Part shown: positions 24,310 to 30,479 of the stretch, one piece after another
How positions within the stretch are numbered: position 1 is the first letter of the stretch
How the letters are laid out: every line of letters starts with the position of its first letter
Notes under the pieces: generated by a model
What the model was told of the DNA's origin: nothing
The model's input: only the letters and a program-made list of their open reading frames with translations
The model's database searches: none
Translations under genes and position numbers: made by a program
From: Flavobacteriales bacterium
Lineage (GTDB): Bacteria > Bacteroidota > Bacteroidia > UBA10329
Reading direction: 5' to 3'
Assembly (NCBI GenBank): GCA_021739625.1
Contig: JAIPBJ010000023.1
Coordinates: forward strand, 1-36,882
DNA length: 36,882 bases

Positions 24310-24317
24310 CAAATGTA
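24310..24317 (-). promoter_or_regulatory. -7 box of the EamA transporter gene
   Basis: On the minus strand this reads TACATTTG, an exact TAnnTTTG, 38 nt before the ATG at 24271. An alternative box (ACAATTTG) lies 17 nt closer to the gene, for which the TTTG of this box could act as -33. Confidence 0.45.
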
Positions 24318-24384
24318 ATCGGTCACTGATGCGTATGACGGCCCAACTTGTTCTTGGACATCGTTGACCACCTGTCAAGCAGAA

Positions 24385-24416
24385 CGCCCCGCCACCGAAC
24401 GATCGGTAGCGGGGCG
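24385..24416 (-). terminator. Hairpin terminator of the phasin-like gene
   Basis: A 14-bp GC-rich stem (CGCCCCGCCACCGA / TCGGTAGCGGGGCG) has a 4-nt loop. The one non-Watson-Crick pair is a G-U wobble in the minus-strand RNA but a C-A mismatch in the plus-strand RNA, so it suits the minus-strand gene ending at 24437. The T-run after it is weak. Confidence 0.6.
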
Positions 24417-24436
24417 CTCAATAGCATTGCTGAGGA

Positions 24437-24781
24437 TTATGCCTTAGCAGTGGCAGCAGCTGGCTTGGCAGCAGCAGCTTTGGTGGAAACCTTGCCGATC
24501 TTGCTTTCGAGGTCAGCAACTTTCTGCTTCAGCTCGGCAAGGATCTCTTCTTCGGTCTTTTTCACCAGACCTACTTTCTCCTTGATCTCATGGTATTTGG
24601 CTTCGAACTCCTCTTTGCGGGCCTCTGTCTTCTCGAACAGCTCGTCAACGAGTTTCTTGCCTTCTACTTCTGAGATACGGCCTTTCTCAACAAGCTCTTT
24701 CACACCTGATTCGAACTTGCTTGACACTTCTGCAGCGAGGTCAACGCCAGCGTACAGAAACTTTTTGAATGCATCTTCCAT
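24437..24781 (-). CDS. Phasin-like helical coiled-coil protein
   Basis: The protein has 114 residues, nearly all helical and charged. It starts MEDAFKKFLYAGVDLAAEVSSKFESGVKELVEKG, then KLVDELFEKTEARKEEFEAKY, a heptad-rich segment (EEEILAELKQKVADLESKIGKV) and an Ala/Lys/Pro-rich tail (KAAAAKPAAATAKA). The layout resembles the phasin/PhaI-type granule-associated family, whose members coat storage granules or act as chaperones. No polyhydroxyalkanoate synthesis gene is nearby, so the role is uncertain. The ATG follows an A-rich run (CCCAAAAAAACAATTACC), typical of strongly translated Bacteroidota genes. A GC-rich hairpin follows the stop. Confidence 0.75.
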   Translation of the reverse strand: MEDAFKKFLYAGVDLAAEVSSKFESGVKELVEKGRISEVEGKKLVDELFEKTEARKEEFEAKYHEIKEKVGLVKKTEEEILAELKQKVADLESKIGKVSTKAAAAKPAAATAKA

Positions 24782-24961
24782 GGTAATTGTTTTTTTGGGT
24801 TAGTGATTAGGTTTTTGCTTGCCATTCAATAGGCAACTACCGTGCTCAGATATGTGCCAGACCACTTATTTCCTGGTGAGCACACACTTCAAACACCTAT
24901 GAATAAAGGGATTCAGAAATTTCCAACCTGTTCTGGCACGTGCCTGTGCCAAATTCCGGAC

Positions 24962-25031
24962 GGACTGACAGCACTGACATCCGGCCCTCCGATCGCGTCA
25001 TTGACGGACGGGTTGTCAGGCATGTCAGTCC
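24962..25031. promoter_or_regulatory. 21-bp inverted repeat, candidate operator
   Basis: GGACTGACAGCACTGACATCC (24962-24982, slightly abbreviated by its arms GGACTGACA and CTGACATCC) is matched in inverted orientation by 25011-25031 at 17 of 21 positions. Each arm carries two TGACA half-sites 9 bp apart. The right arm ends 10 nt upstream of the -7 box at 25042, overlapping the -33 region, so a bound protein would control the downstream membrane-protein gene. A separate perfect palindrome GGCACGTGCC lies at 24935-24944. Confidence 0.5.
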
Positions 25032-25041
25032 AGCGTACAGG

Positions 25042-25049
25042 TATATTTG
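25042..25049 (+). promoter_or_regulatory. -7 box of the polytopic membrane protein gene
   Basis: TATATTTG is an exact TAnnTTTG, 28 nt before the ATG at 25078. A TTG at 25013-25015 is 26 nt away, longer than usual. The box lies inside the longer open frame that starts at 24940, which rules that start out. Confidence 0.55.
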
Positions 25050-25077
25050 CCAGACAGCGGCATACGACCGCAGCCCC

Positions 25078-26481
25078 ATGATGAAGCGGAATTGGCCCAT
25101 CGTTCTCCTGTTGTCGGCATTTGTATTCTATGGATCCTGCGCACTGCTGTGGGGTGAGCGCATCCTTGTGAACAAGGGTCTGGGCTGGGACGGACAGGTT
25201 TACTTCTGGATGTCGCGCGACTTCTTTCAATATGTGGACGACCACCTATTGACGGCCTATCATGCCCTGCGTATCGTGCCCTCGCTGATCGTGAAGGTCA
25301 TGCACATCATCACCCGAACCGAGCACACCTACGAACTCACACCCGTCTATTTCGGGCTGCTCAATCTGGCGTCCATTGCTCTGGGCTCTCTGCTGCTCTG
25401 GAATTGTATGAAGGCTGTACGCCCCATCTGGAGAACCGTTGCCATCACGGCCATGCTCGCTTCATTTGCCTTTCTGCGAATGCCCTTCTACTACCCGATC
25501 CTCACCGATAGTTTTGCGTTTCTCATAGGTACGCTGCTGCTGTGGGGTCATCAGCGCGGCAGCACCCCTATCAAGGCGGGGGCTGCACTGCTGGGAGCAT
25601 TCACTTTCCCATCGACCTTGATCCTCGCACTTCCGTTGCTGGTGCTGCGCGCTTCGGACAGTTCTGCCATCTCTCGCAGGCAGGAGGTCTGGCTGACGCT
25701 GACGGGGGCCGGCATCTTTATCATCCTTGCGGTCACCGGGCCAGCATTCATGGGCGGGATGCCCAATGGCACAGTGCAACCAGAACGGTGGACGGTGCTG
25801 CTGTCCATTCCTTTTCCGCTGATATTCCTGATCTGGGTCTGGCGAGGCTTTCGCGGTCTTCCTCACAATAAAGAGCTGAAATGGATCTTGAACGGCCGAG
25901 GTGCAGTGGCATGGGGCGCGGTCATGGCATTTGTCGGGCTGATAATGTTGTGGGCAAGGCCATCAGACCTCCCAAATGGGTTCGCATTCGTTCATCTTGT
26001 AGATAGCGGACTCCTGCACCCTGCGGTCTCGTTGGTCTCGCACGTTTCCTACTTCGGCCCCATCATGCTCGTTCCACTCATCTTGCCTGCACGGTTCAAA
26101 CAGGAGATCGGAGATCTTGACCTGCCATTGCGCTGGACAGCCATGCTGGGTCTGAGCATGCTCGTGGCATCAGAATCCCGAACTGCCATCGTGGGGCTGC
26201 CATTCATCATACTGCTCTGCGCACGAACATTGGACCAACAGACCATCACAAACAGAGGTCTTCTCGTCCTGTCCATGTTGGCCCTGCTTTGGTCCAAGGT
26301 ATGGTTCACGATGAACAAAGGTGAAATGGAAGGGGTGCTGACGGAGTTTCCGATGCAGCGCTTTTTCATGCATATCGGCCCATGGATGGGCACTGCGGCA
26401 TATCTGATGCAGTTGGCAGCGGTGATCGCCACAGGACTGCTGATGTGGAGGATACTAAGGCCGGTCGAGGAGAAAAGCTGA
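25078..26481 (+). CDS. Polytopic membrane protein, possibly a lipid-linked-sugar glycosyltransferase
   Basis: The protein has 467 residues and about 11-12 membrane helices. After helix 1 (WPIVLLLSAFVFYGSCALLWG) comes a loop GLGWDGQVYFWMSRDFF. A 'G-x-D-G-x-x-Y' acidic loop after the first helix is a feature of GT-C type glycosyltransferases (GT39/ArnT-like), and that is the only functional hint. The remaining helices are separated by short charged loops. I do not recognise a specific family. I chose the double ATG at 25078 because the -7 box and the 21-bp inverted repeat lie upstream of it. The frame upstream (SGRTDSTDIRPSDRV...) reads like non-coding sequence. It converges on the DUF983 gene with a 6-bp gap. 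Confidence 0.68.
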   Translation: MMKRNWPIVLLLSAFVFYGSCALLWGERILVNKGLGWDGQVYFWMSRDFFQYVDDHLLTAYHALRIVPSLIVKVMHIITRTEHTYELTPVYFGLLNLASIALGSLLLWNCMKAVRPIWRTVAITAMLASFAFLRMPFYYPILTDSFAFLIGTLLLWGHQRGSTPIKAGAALLGAFTFPSTLILALPLLVLRASDSSAISRRQEVWLTLTGAGIFIILAVTGPAFMGGMPNGTVQPERWTVLLSIPFPLIFLIWVWRGFRGLPHNKELKWILNGRGAVAWGAVMAFVGLIMLWARPSDLPNGFAFVHLVDSGLLHPAVSLVSHVSYFGPIMLVPLILPARFKQEIGDLDLPLRWTAMLGLSMLVASESRTAIVGLPFIILLCARTLDQQTITNRGLLVLSMLALLWSKVWFTMNKGEMEGVLTEFPMQRFFMHIGPWMGTAAYLMQLAAVIATGLLMWRILRPVEEKS

Positions 26482-26487
26482 GTGGGA

Positions 26488-26871
26488 TCAATCCCTCTTC
26501 ACCGCGCCCTTCTCATACCCCACAAAAAAATTTATCCAAGCTGCCCTTGACGTTCTCAGTATCCAAGGGAAGAGCAAAAGGATGATTGCTGCATTGATGC
26601 CGATATACCACAGCGGACGGAACTCCCACAGCACCACCATGGCCACGAACACGGCCACGCTGAGAGCAACAGTGAGCGCATAGCTCACATACATGGCCCC
26701 ATAATAGAAGCCCGGCTCAAGCAGGAACTTCTGTCCGCAATGCCCGCACCTGTCCGGCATTGCGCTCAACTCGCCCACCCTATAGGCATTGGACGAAATG
26801 AAGAGGTCGCCCTCGTGGCAGCGTGGGCATTTCCAACGCAGTATGCTGTACATCTTATGTCCCTTTCTCAT
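26488..26871 (-). CDS. DUF983-family membrane protein with zinc ribbon
   Basis: The protein has 127 residues. The N-terminal MYSILRWKCPRCHEGDLF and following CGHCG give a four-cysteine zinc-ribbon-like knuckle (CPRC, CGHC). FLLEPGFYYGAMYVSYALTVALSVAVF follows as helix 1 with the family's EPGFYYGAMYVSY signature, and a second hairpin (LWYIGINAAIILLLFPWIL) ends in YEKG. DUF983 is widespread and of unknown function, located in the inner membrane. I chose the ATG at 26871 (MRKGHKMYS), 7 nt after a TTCCTTTG -7 box. A more upstream frame start would include the promoter. It is divergent from the ABC-F gene. Confidence 0.85.
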   Translation of the reverse strand: MRKGHKMYSILRWKCPRCHEGDLFISSNAYRVGELSAMPDRCGHCGQKFLLEPGFYYGAMYVSYALTVALSVAVFVAMVVLWEFRPLWYIGINAAIILLLFPWILRTSRAAWINFFVGYEKGAVKRD

Positions 26872-26878
26872 CGTGCCG

Positions 26879-26886
26879 CAAAGGAA
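26879..26886 (-). promoter_or_regulatory. -7 box of the DUF983 gene
   Basis: The minus strand reads TTCCTTTG, matching TAnnTTTG at seven of eight positions, 7 nt before the ATG at 26871. It predicts a nearly leaderless message. Confidence 0.4.
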
Positions 26887-26942
26887 AGGGATGCGATTCC
26901 ACCTCTTCGTAATGCACGTCACAATTCACCCTTTCGATTTCC

Positions 26943-26950
26943 GACTTTTG
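26943..26950 (+). promoter_or_regulatory. -7 box of the ABC-F gene
   Basis: GACTTTTG matches TAnnTTTG at seven of eight positions and lies 4 nt before the ATG at 26955, again predicting a leaderless message. The sequence TTTTGCGGC-ATG closely resembles the TTTTGCCGCC-ATG of the cystathionine beta-synthase gene. Confidence 0.4.
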
Positions 26951-26954
26951 CGGC

Positions 26955-28907
26955 ATGGTATCACTCAATCAGATCTCCGTTCAATTCAACGGGGAATTTC
27001 TATTCAACGGCATCTCATTTCTGGTGAATCCCCGCGACCGCATCGGTCTGGTGGGCAAGAACGGGGCAGGCAAATCGACCATGCTCAAGATCATTGCGGG
27101 CAAGCAGCAGCCCGAATCGGGCACTGTGACCTACCCGCAGGGAACGACCATCGGCTATCTGAGTCAGGACATCAAGCCCGCCAAGGGCCGCAGCGTTTTC
27201 GATGAGTGCTATTCTGCCCTCGCAGAACTGACCCATCTGGAGGAGCGCGTGGTGTTCTATGGCAAGGAACTGGAGACGCGCACCGACTATGAGAGCGATG
27301 CCTACATGGAGATCATTGAGAAGTTCAATGACTGCAATGAGCGTTTCATGCTGCTGGGCGGCCACACGGCCGGAGCTGAGGTGGAGAAGGTGCTTATGGG
27401 ACTCGGTTTCCTGCGCACCGACCTTCCGCGGCCCATCGAAGAGTTCAGCGGAGGCTGGCAGATGCGGGTGGAATTGGCAAAAATTCTGGTCCAAAGGCCC
27501 GATGTGCTGCTGCTGGACGAACCGACCAATCACCTCGACATTCTCAGCATCGAGTGGTTGGAGCAGTTCCTGAAGGACCATAACGGGTCGGTGATCCTTG
27601 TTTCGCACGACAGGGCCTTTCTCGACAACATCACCAATCGCACCATCGAGATCACGCTTGGCCGCATCAACGACTATAAGGTTCCCTATTCCAAGTATGT
27701 GGAGCAGCGGGCCGAAAGGCGTGCGTTGCAGATGGCCAGCTACGAGAACCAGCAGAAGATGATAGCCGACACCGAGCGGTTCATCGAGCGGTTCCGCGCA
27801 AAGGCATCGAAGGCCACGCAGGTGCAGAGCCGCATCAAGCAGCTGGACAAGGTGGAACGGTTGGAGGTGGAAGAAGAGGACAACGCCACGCTGCGGTTCC
27901 GCTTTCCTCCTGCGCCACGTGCAGGCAAAGTGGTGGTGAATGCGGTGGGCATCAGCAAGAGCTATGGCGAAAAGAAGATCCTGGACAACATCGACCTGAT
28001 GCTGGACCGTGGCATCAAGGTCGCATTCTTGGGCAAGAACGGGGAGGGCAAGACCACCTTCGCCAAGATAATCGTGGGCGAGATCAAGGACTATACCGGC
28101 ACCTTGGAACAGGTACACAACGTGTCGCTCGGCTACTATGCACAGGATCAGGCCGAGACCCTCAATCCTGAAAGAACTGTTTTCGAGACCTTGGACGATG
28201 TGGCCGTGGGCGATGTGCGCAAACGCGTGCGAGACATTCTGGGCTCGTTCCTTTTCAGTGGCGAGAGTGTGGACAAGAAGGTGAAGGTGCTCAGCGGTGG
28301 TGAGCGTGCGCGCCTGGCCATGGCAAAACTGCTGCTCGAACCCAAGAACCTGCTGGTGTTGGACGAACCGACCAACCACTTGGACATGCGCTCGAAGGAC
28401 ATCCTCAAACAGGCGCTCATCAAATATGACGGTGCGCTCATCATCGTGTCGCACGACAGGGATTTCCTACGTGGGATGACCGATAAGGTCTATGAGTTCA
28501 AGGACCGGAAGATCAAGGAGACCATCGGTGATGTCTATGATTTCCTCAAGAAGCAGAACATCCAGTCATTGGATGAGCTGAGCAAGGAGAAGAAAACTGT
28601 GAAGACCGAAGCTCCCAAGAAGGTGGAAGAACAGAAGGAGACCCACGCAGAACGCGAGGCGCGCAGAGAACAGGAGAAGAAAAAGCAGAACCTTGCCCGC
28701 AAGGTGGAACAGTGCGAGGCCGAGATTGCCAAACTGGAAAAGGAAATCTCTTCTTTGGACGAAGTGATGCTCGACCCCGAATTGGCCAAGGAGGCCATGA
28801 AAGAAGGCGACATTTTCGCACGCTATCAGTCCAAACAGACTGAGCTGGAGAAGAAGATGGGCGAATGGGAGAAAGCTCAGGCGGAGATGGAGGCGTTGGG
28901 GGTGTAA
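26955..28907 (+). CDS. ABC-F family ATPase (translation-associated)
   Basis: The protein has 650 residues in tandem ABC domains without membrane segments. Domain 1 has Walker A GKNGAGKST (34-42), signature FSGGW (164-168), Walker B with the Glu base (VLLLDEPTNHLD) and the SHDRAFL switch. Domain 2 has GKNGEGKTT (360-368), LSGGE (446-450), LVLDEPTNHLD and SHDRDFL. Between them is a charged helical linker (RAERRALQMASYENQQKMIADTERFI region), the P-site tRNA interaction motif of ABC-F proteins. The last 90 residues are a coiled coil (EKKKQNLARKVEQCEAEIAKLEKEIS). ABC-F proteins act on the ribosome in translation or antibiotic resistance. The length and tail resemble the Uup/YheS/YdiF groups rather than resistance-only members. 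It is cytoplasmic. Confidence 0.92.
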   Translation: MVSLNQISVQFNGEFLFNGISFLVNPRDRIGLVGKNGAGKSTMLKIIAGKQQPESGTVTYPQGTTIGYLSQDIKPAKGRSVFDECYSALAELTHLEERVVFYGKELETRTDYESDAYMEIIEKFNDCNERFMLLGGHTAGAEVEKVLMGLGFLRTDLPRPIEEFSGGWQMRVELAKILVQRPDVLLLDEPTNHLDILSIEWLEQFLKDHNGSVILVSHDRAFLDNITNRTIEITLGRINDYKVPYSKYVEQRAERRALQMASYENQQKMIADTERFIERFRAKASKATQVQSRIKQLDKVERLEVEEEDNATLRFRFPPAPRAGKVVVNAVGISKSYGEKKILDNIDLMLDRGIKVAFLGKNGEGKTTFAKIIVGEIKDYTGTLEQVHNVSLGYYAQDQAETLNPERTVFETLDDVAVGDVRKRVRDILGSFLFSGESVDKKVKVLSGGERARLAMAKLLLEPKNLLVLDEPTNHLDMRSKDILKQALIKYDGALIIVSHDRDFLRGMTDKVYEFKDRKIKETIGDVYDFLKKQNIQSLDELSKEKKTVKTEAPKKVEEQKETHAEREARREQEKKKQNLARKVEQCEAEIAKLEKEISSLDEVMLDPELAKEAMKEGDIFARYQSKQTELEKKMGEWEKAQAEMEALGV

Positions 28908-28986
28908 GCATGCGAATACTTTCAGCACTCAGTTCGCGAACGAAGACAGTTCTCTAAGAACTCTTGGCTGGGCGAATTGCTGAGGT

Positions 28987-29286
28987 TTACTTTCCTCTCA
29001 ATTTCCGTTTCGGATTCATTCGGGTATCGAAGAACGCAAGCAGATGTACTTCGTCCGCTCTCACTCTGTAGATCAGTAAACAGCGCGGGGCGATGACCGC
29101 CTCATGTATCCCCTTTTTCTCCGACTTCCTGAACATCAGCGGCATGACAGCCACCTGACCGATCACCCTATTCGATTCGTTGAGGAAGTTCCGCACCTCT
29201 CTATCCGTCCAATGTTCTTCCAGGTAGGTGACGATAGCTTCAAAACTATCCTCAGCCCTCGGTGTCCACTTGACCGTCAGAGCCAT
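28987..29286 (-). CDS. RelE/ParE-family toxin
   Basis: The protein has 99 residues. It starts VKWTPRAEDSFEAIVTYLEEHW, a ParE/RelE N-terminal strand and two helices, then QVAVMPLMF, EAVIAPRCLLIYRVRADEVHLLAFFDTRMNPKRK with the family's 'hhYxh...h.hl.hfd.R.nP' ending. Toxins of this fold either cleave mRNA on the ribosome or poison gyrase. The type cannot be told here. The start overlaps the antitoxin gene's end by 10 bp. The product is cytoplasmic and probably autoregulated with the antitoxin. Confidence 0.82.
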   Translation of the reverse strand: MALTVKWTPRAEDSFEAIVTYLEEHWTDREVRNFLNESNRVIGQVAVMPLMFRKSEKKGIHEAVIAPRCLLIYRVRADEVHLLAFFDTRMNPKRKLRGK

Positions 29287-29504
29287 TTCCGGTACTTTGA
29301 CATGGCCTTTGCGTGGGTCACCAATTCACCACGGTCTGCCTGCGCAATGGACTCGTCCACAATTTTCTGTTGAAGGGCACTCATCCCGTCCCAGAAGTCA
29401 GTGCCCTCTTCCTGAAACACAGCTCTTAGCCTTTTCAGCACCTGCTCATCATCTGTGCTGAGAATCATTCTCGCCAGCTCCACCTTCTGTTCTTGGATAC
29501 TCAT
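29277..29504 (-). CDS. Antitoxin of the RelE/ParE pair
   Basis: The protein has 75 residues. An N-terminal helical part (MSIQEQKVELARMILSTDDEQVLKRL) is followed by a linker (EEGTDFWDGM) and a C-terminal toxin-wrapping helix (QQKIVDESIAQADRGELVTHAKAMSKYRKWL). This order and size are usual for Bacteroidota antitoxins upstream of a ParE/RelE toxin. Two starts are possible: ATG 29513 (MLLMS) or ATG 29504. I prefer 29504 by family length, but the TACTTTTG -7 box at 29529-29536 allows both. It overlaps the toxin by 10 bp. Confidence 0.75.
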   Translation of the reverse strand: MSIQEQKVELARMILSTDDEQVLKRLRAVFQEEGTDFWDGMSALQQKIVDESIAQADRGELVTHAKAMSKYRKWL

Positions 29505-29528
29505 GAGCAACATGGTTTGTCAGAGAAA

Positions 29529-29536
29529 CAAAAGTA
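29529..29536 (-). promoter_or_regulatory. -7 box of the RelE/ParE toxin-antitoxin operon
   Basis: The minus strand reads TACTTTTG, an exact TAnnTTTG, 15-24 nt before the possible antitoxin starts. No -33 TTTG is seen. Confidence 0.5.
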
Positions 29537-29684
29537 CAGGCTTTTACGGCACCTGACCCCGTCCGCGAGAAGCTGGCATCGCGCGAACATGTCATTCCCC
29601 TATGTGATACCACTGTAGCAGGTGGTCAGGTCTGCGGGGTTCAGACCATAGCATCAGACGGTGAAGTTCTTCTTCCGCAACCGA

Positions 29685-29715
29685 TGTGACATTTCAAAAG
29701 GGGCTGTTATATTTC
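29685..29715 (+). promoter_or_regulatory. Promoter of the DUF4389 gene
   Basis: TGTG (29685-29688), a 19-nt spacer and TATATTTC (29708-29715) match the -33/-7 consensus with one mismatch each. The leader to the ATG at 29743 is about 22 nt. Confidence 0.5.
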
Positions 29716-29742
29716 CGTTCTCAAACCTGAATCCACCACACC

Positions 29743-30318
29743 ATGAAACTTACCATTGCCTATCAAGAGGAGTATTCCCGCGTTCAGCTCTTGCTGCGCG
29801 TTGCCTTCGGAGTGGTGTACATCGCCCTGCCGCATGCCATTCCGCTGATGGTGCTGGCAGTCGTCAGTCTGATGCTGATGCCGGCCGCATGGGTCGCTGT
29901 GCTCCTCACCCGAGAATATCCCCGTGCCCTGTTCGACTTTGAAGTAGCACTGCTCCGTTGGCAGATGCGGGTCAATGCCCGGCTCAATAACCTGACGGAC
30001 GGCTATCCCGCTTTCGGACTGAAAGCAAAAGACGAGCGGGTCAGCGTGGAAATTCCATATCCGGAGCAGCTCAGCAGGTCGCATCTGCTATTGAAACTGT
30101 GCTTCGGATGGCTGTTCTGCGCTTTGCCGCACATTGTGGTGCTCATTCCGCGAGGCATCGTCACCGTGCTCCTTATGACACTTGCCTTTTTCACCGTGCT
30201 CCTCATGGGCAGATACCCCGAAAGTTGGCACAGATTCAATGTGGGCACCATGCGCCATGTGCTCCGTGTGCGGCTCTATCTGGGCGGGATGACAGACACG
30301 TATCCCGCATTCAGGTAA
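29743..30318 (+). CDS. Membrane protein with two DUF4389 repeats
   Basis: The protein has 191 residues and is an internal duplication. Each half has a membrane-interface strand (VQLLLRVAFGVVYIALPHAIPL / HLLLKLCFGWLFCALPHIVVL), a second hydrophobic helix, then 'REYPRALFDFEVALLRWQMRVNARL..LTDGYPAF' or 'GRYPESWHRFNVGTMRHVLRVRLYL..MTDTYPAF'. That ending is the DUF4389 signature. The function of the family is unknown, and the location is the inner membrane. An inverted repeat follows the stop. Confidence 0.82.
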   Translation: MKLTIAYQEEYSRVQLLLRVAFGVVYIALPHAIPLMVLAVVSLMLMPAAWVAVLLTREYPRALFDFEVALLRWQMRVNARLNNLTDGYPAFGLKAKDERVSVEIPYPEQLSRSHLLLKLCFGWLFCALPHIVVLIPRGIVTVLLMTLAFFTVLLMGRYPESWHRFNVGTMRHVLRVRLYLGGMTDTYPAFR

Positions 30319-30332
30319 TGGTTCTGCCATCG

Positions 30333-30389
30333 GTGGCCCGGCATTGGCCGACCGGGATCCATGACGTTGACAGTGGCAGGCCGGGCCAC
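30333..30389. other. 10-bp perfect inverted repeat after the DUF4389 gene
   Basis: GTGGCCCGGC (30333-30342) and GCCGGGCCAC (30380-30389) are perfectly complementary with a 37-nt spacer. There is no T-run, so a classic terminator is unlikely. It could be a rho-dependent or structural element in the gap before the SprE gene. Confidence 0.35.
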
Positions 30390-30434
30390 ATGTCGCGCAC
30401 TTCACGAATTCGACAGTTTTCAGCCGAATAAGAA

Positions 30435-30469
30435 TAAATTTGCGATCCCTGCGTTAGAGCGGGCCTTTG
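30435..30469 (+). promoter_or_regulatory. Candidate promoter of the SprE-like gene
   Basis: TAAATTTG at 30435-30442 is an exact -7 box. Alternatively its TTTG (30439-30442) is a -33 box followed after 19 nt by GGCCTTTG (30462-30469) as -7, which would put transcription start at the TTG codon at 30480. Both readings are possible. Confidence 0.45.
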
Positions 30470-30479
30470 CAACCCTGTC

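Noticed and set aside
24940-25077. N-terminal extension of the polytopic membrane protein
   Set aside because: The stretch contains the inverted-repeat operator and an exact -7 box and reads as non-coding.
27015-28454. 479-residue minus-strand frame opposite the ABC-F gene
   Set aside because: Shadow of a strongly conserved gene; no recognisable features.
28908-28986. Terminator between ABC-F and the toxin gene
   Set aside because: Only a 6-bp palindrome (AGTTCTctaAGAACT) without a T-run is present; too weak to call.
29629-29647. Hairpin GGTCTG/CAGACC before the DUF4389 gene
   Set aside because: Six base pairs only, upstream of the promoter; could be chance.
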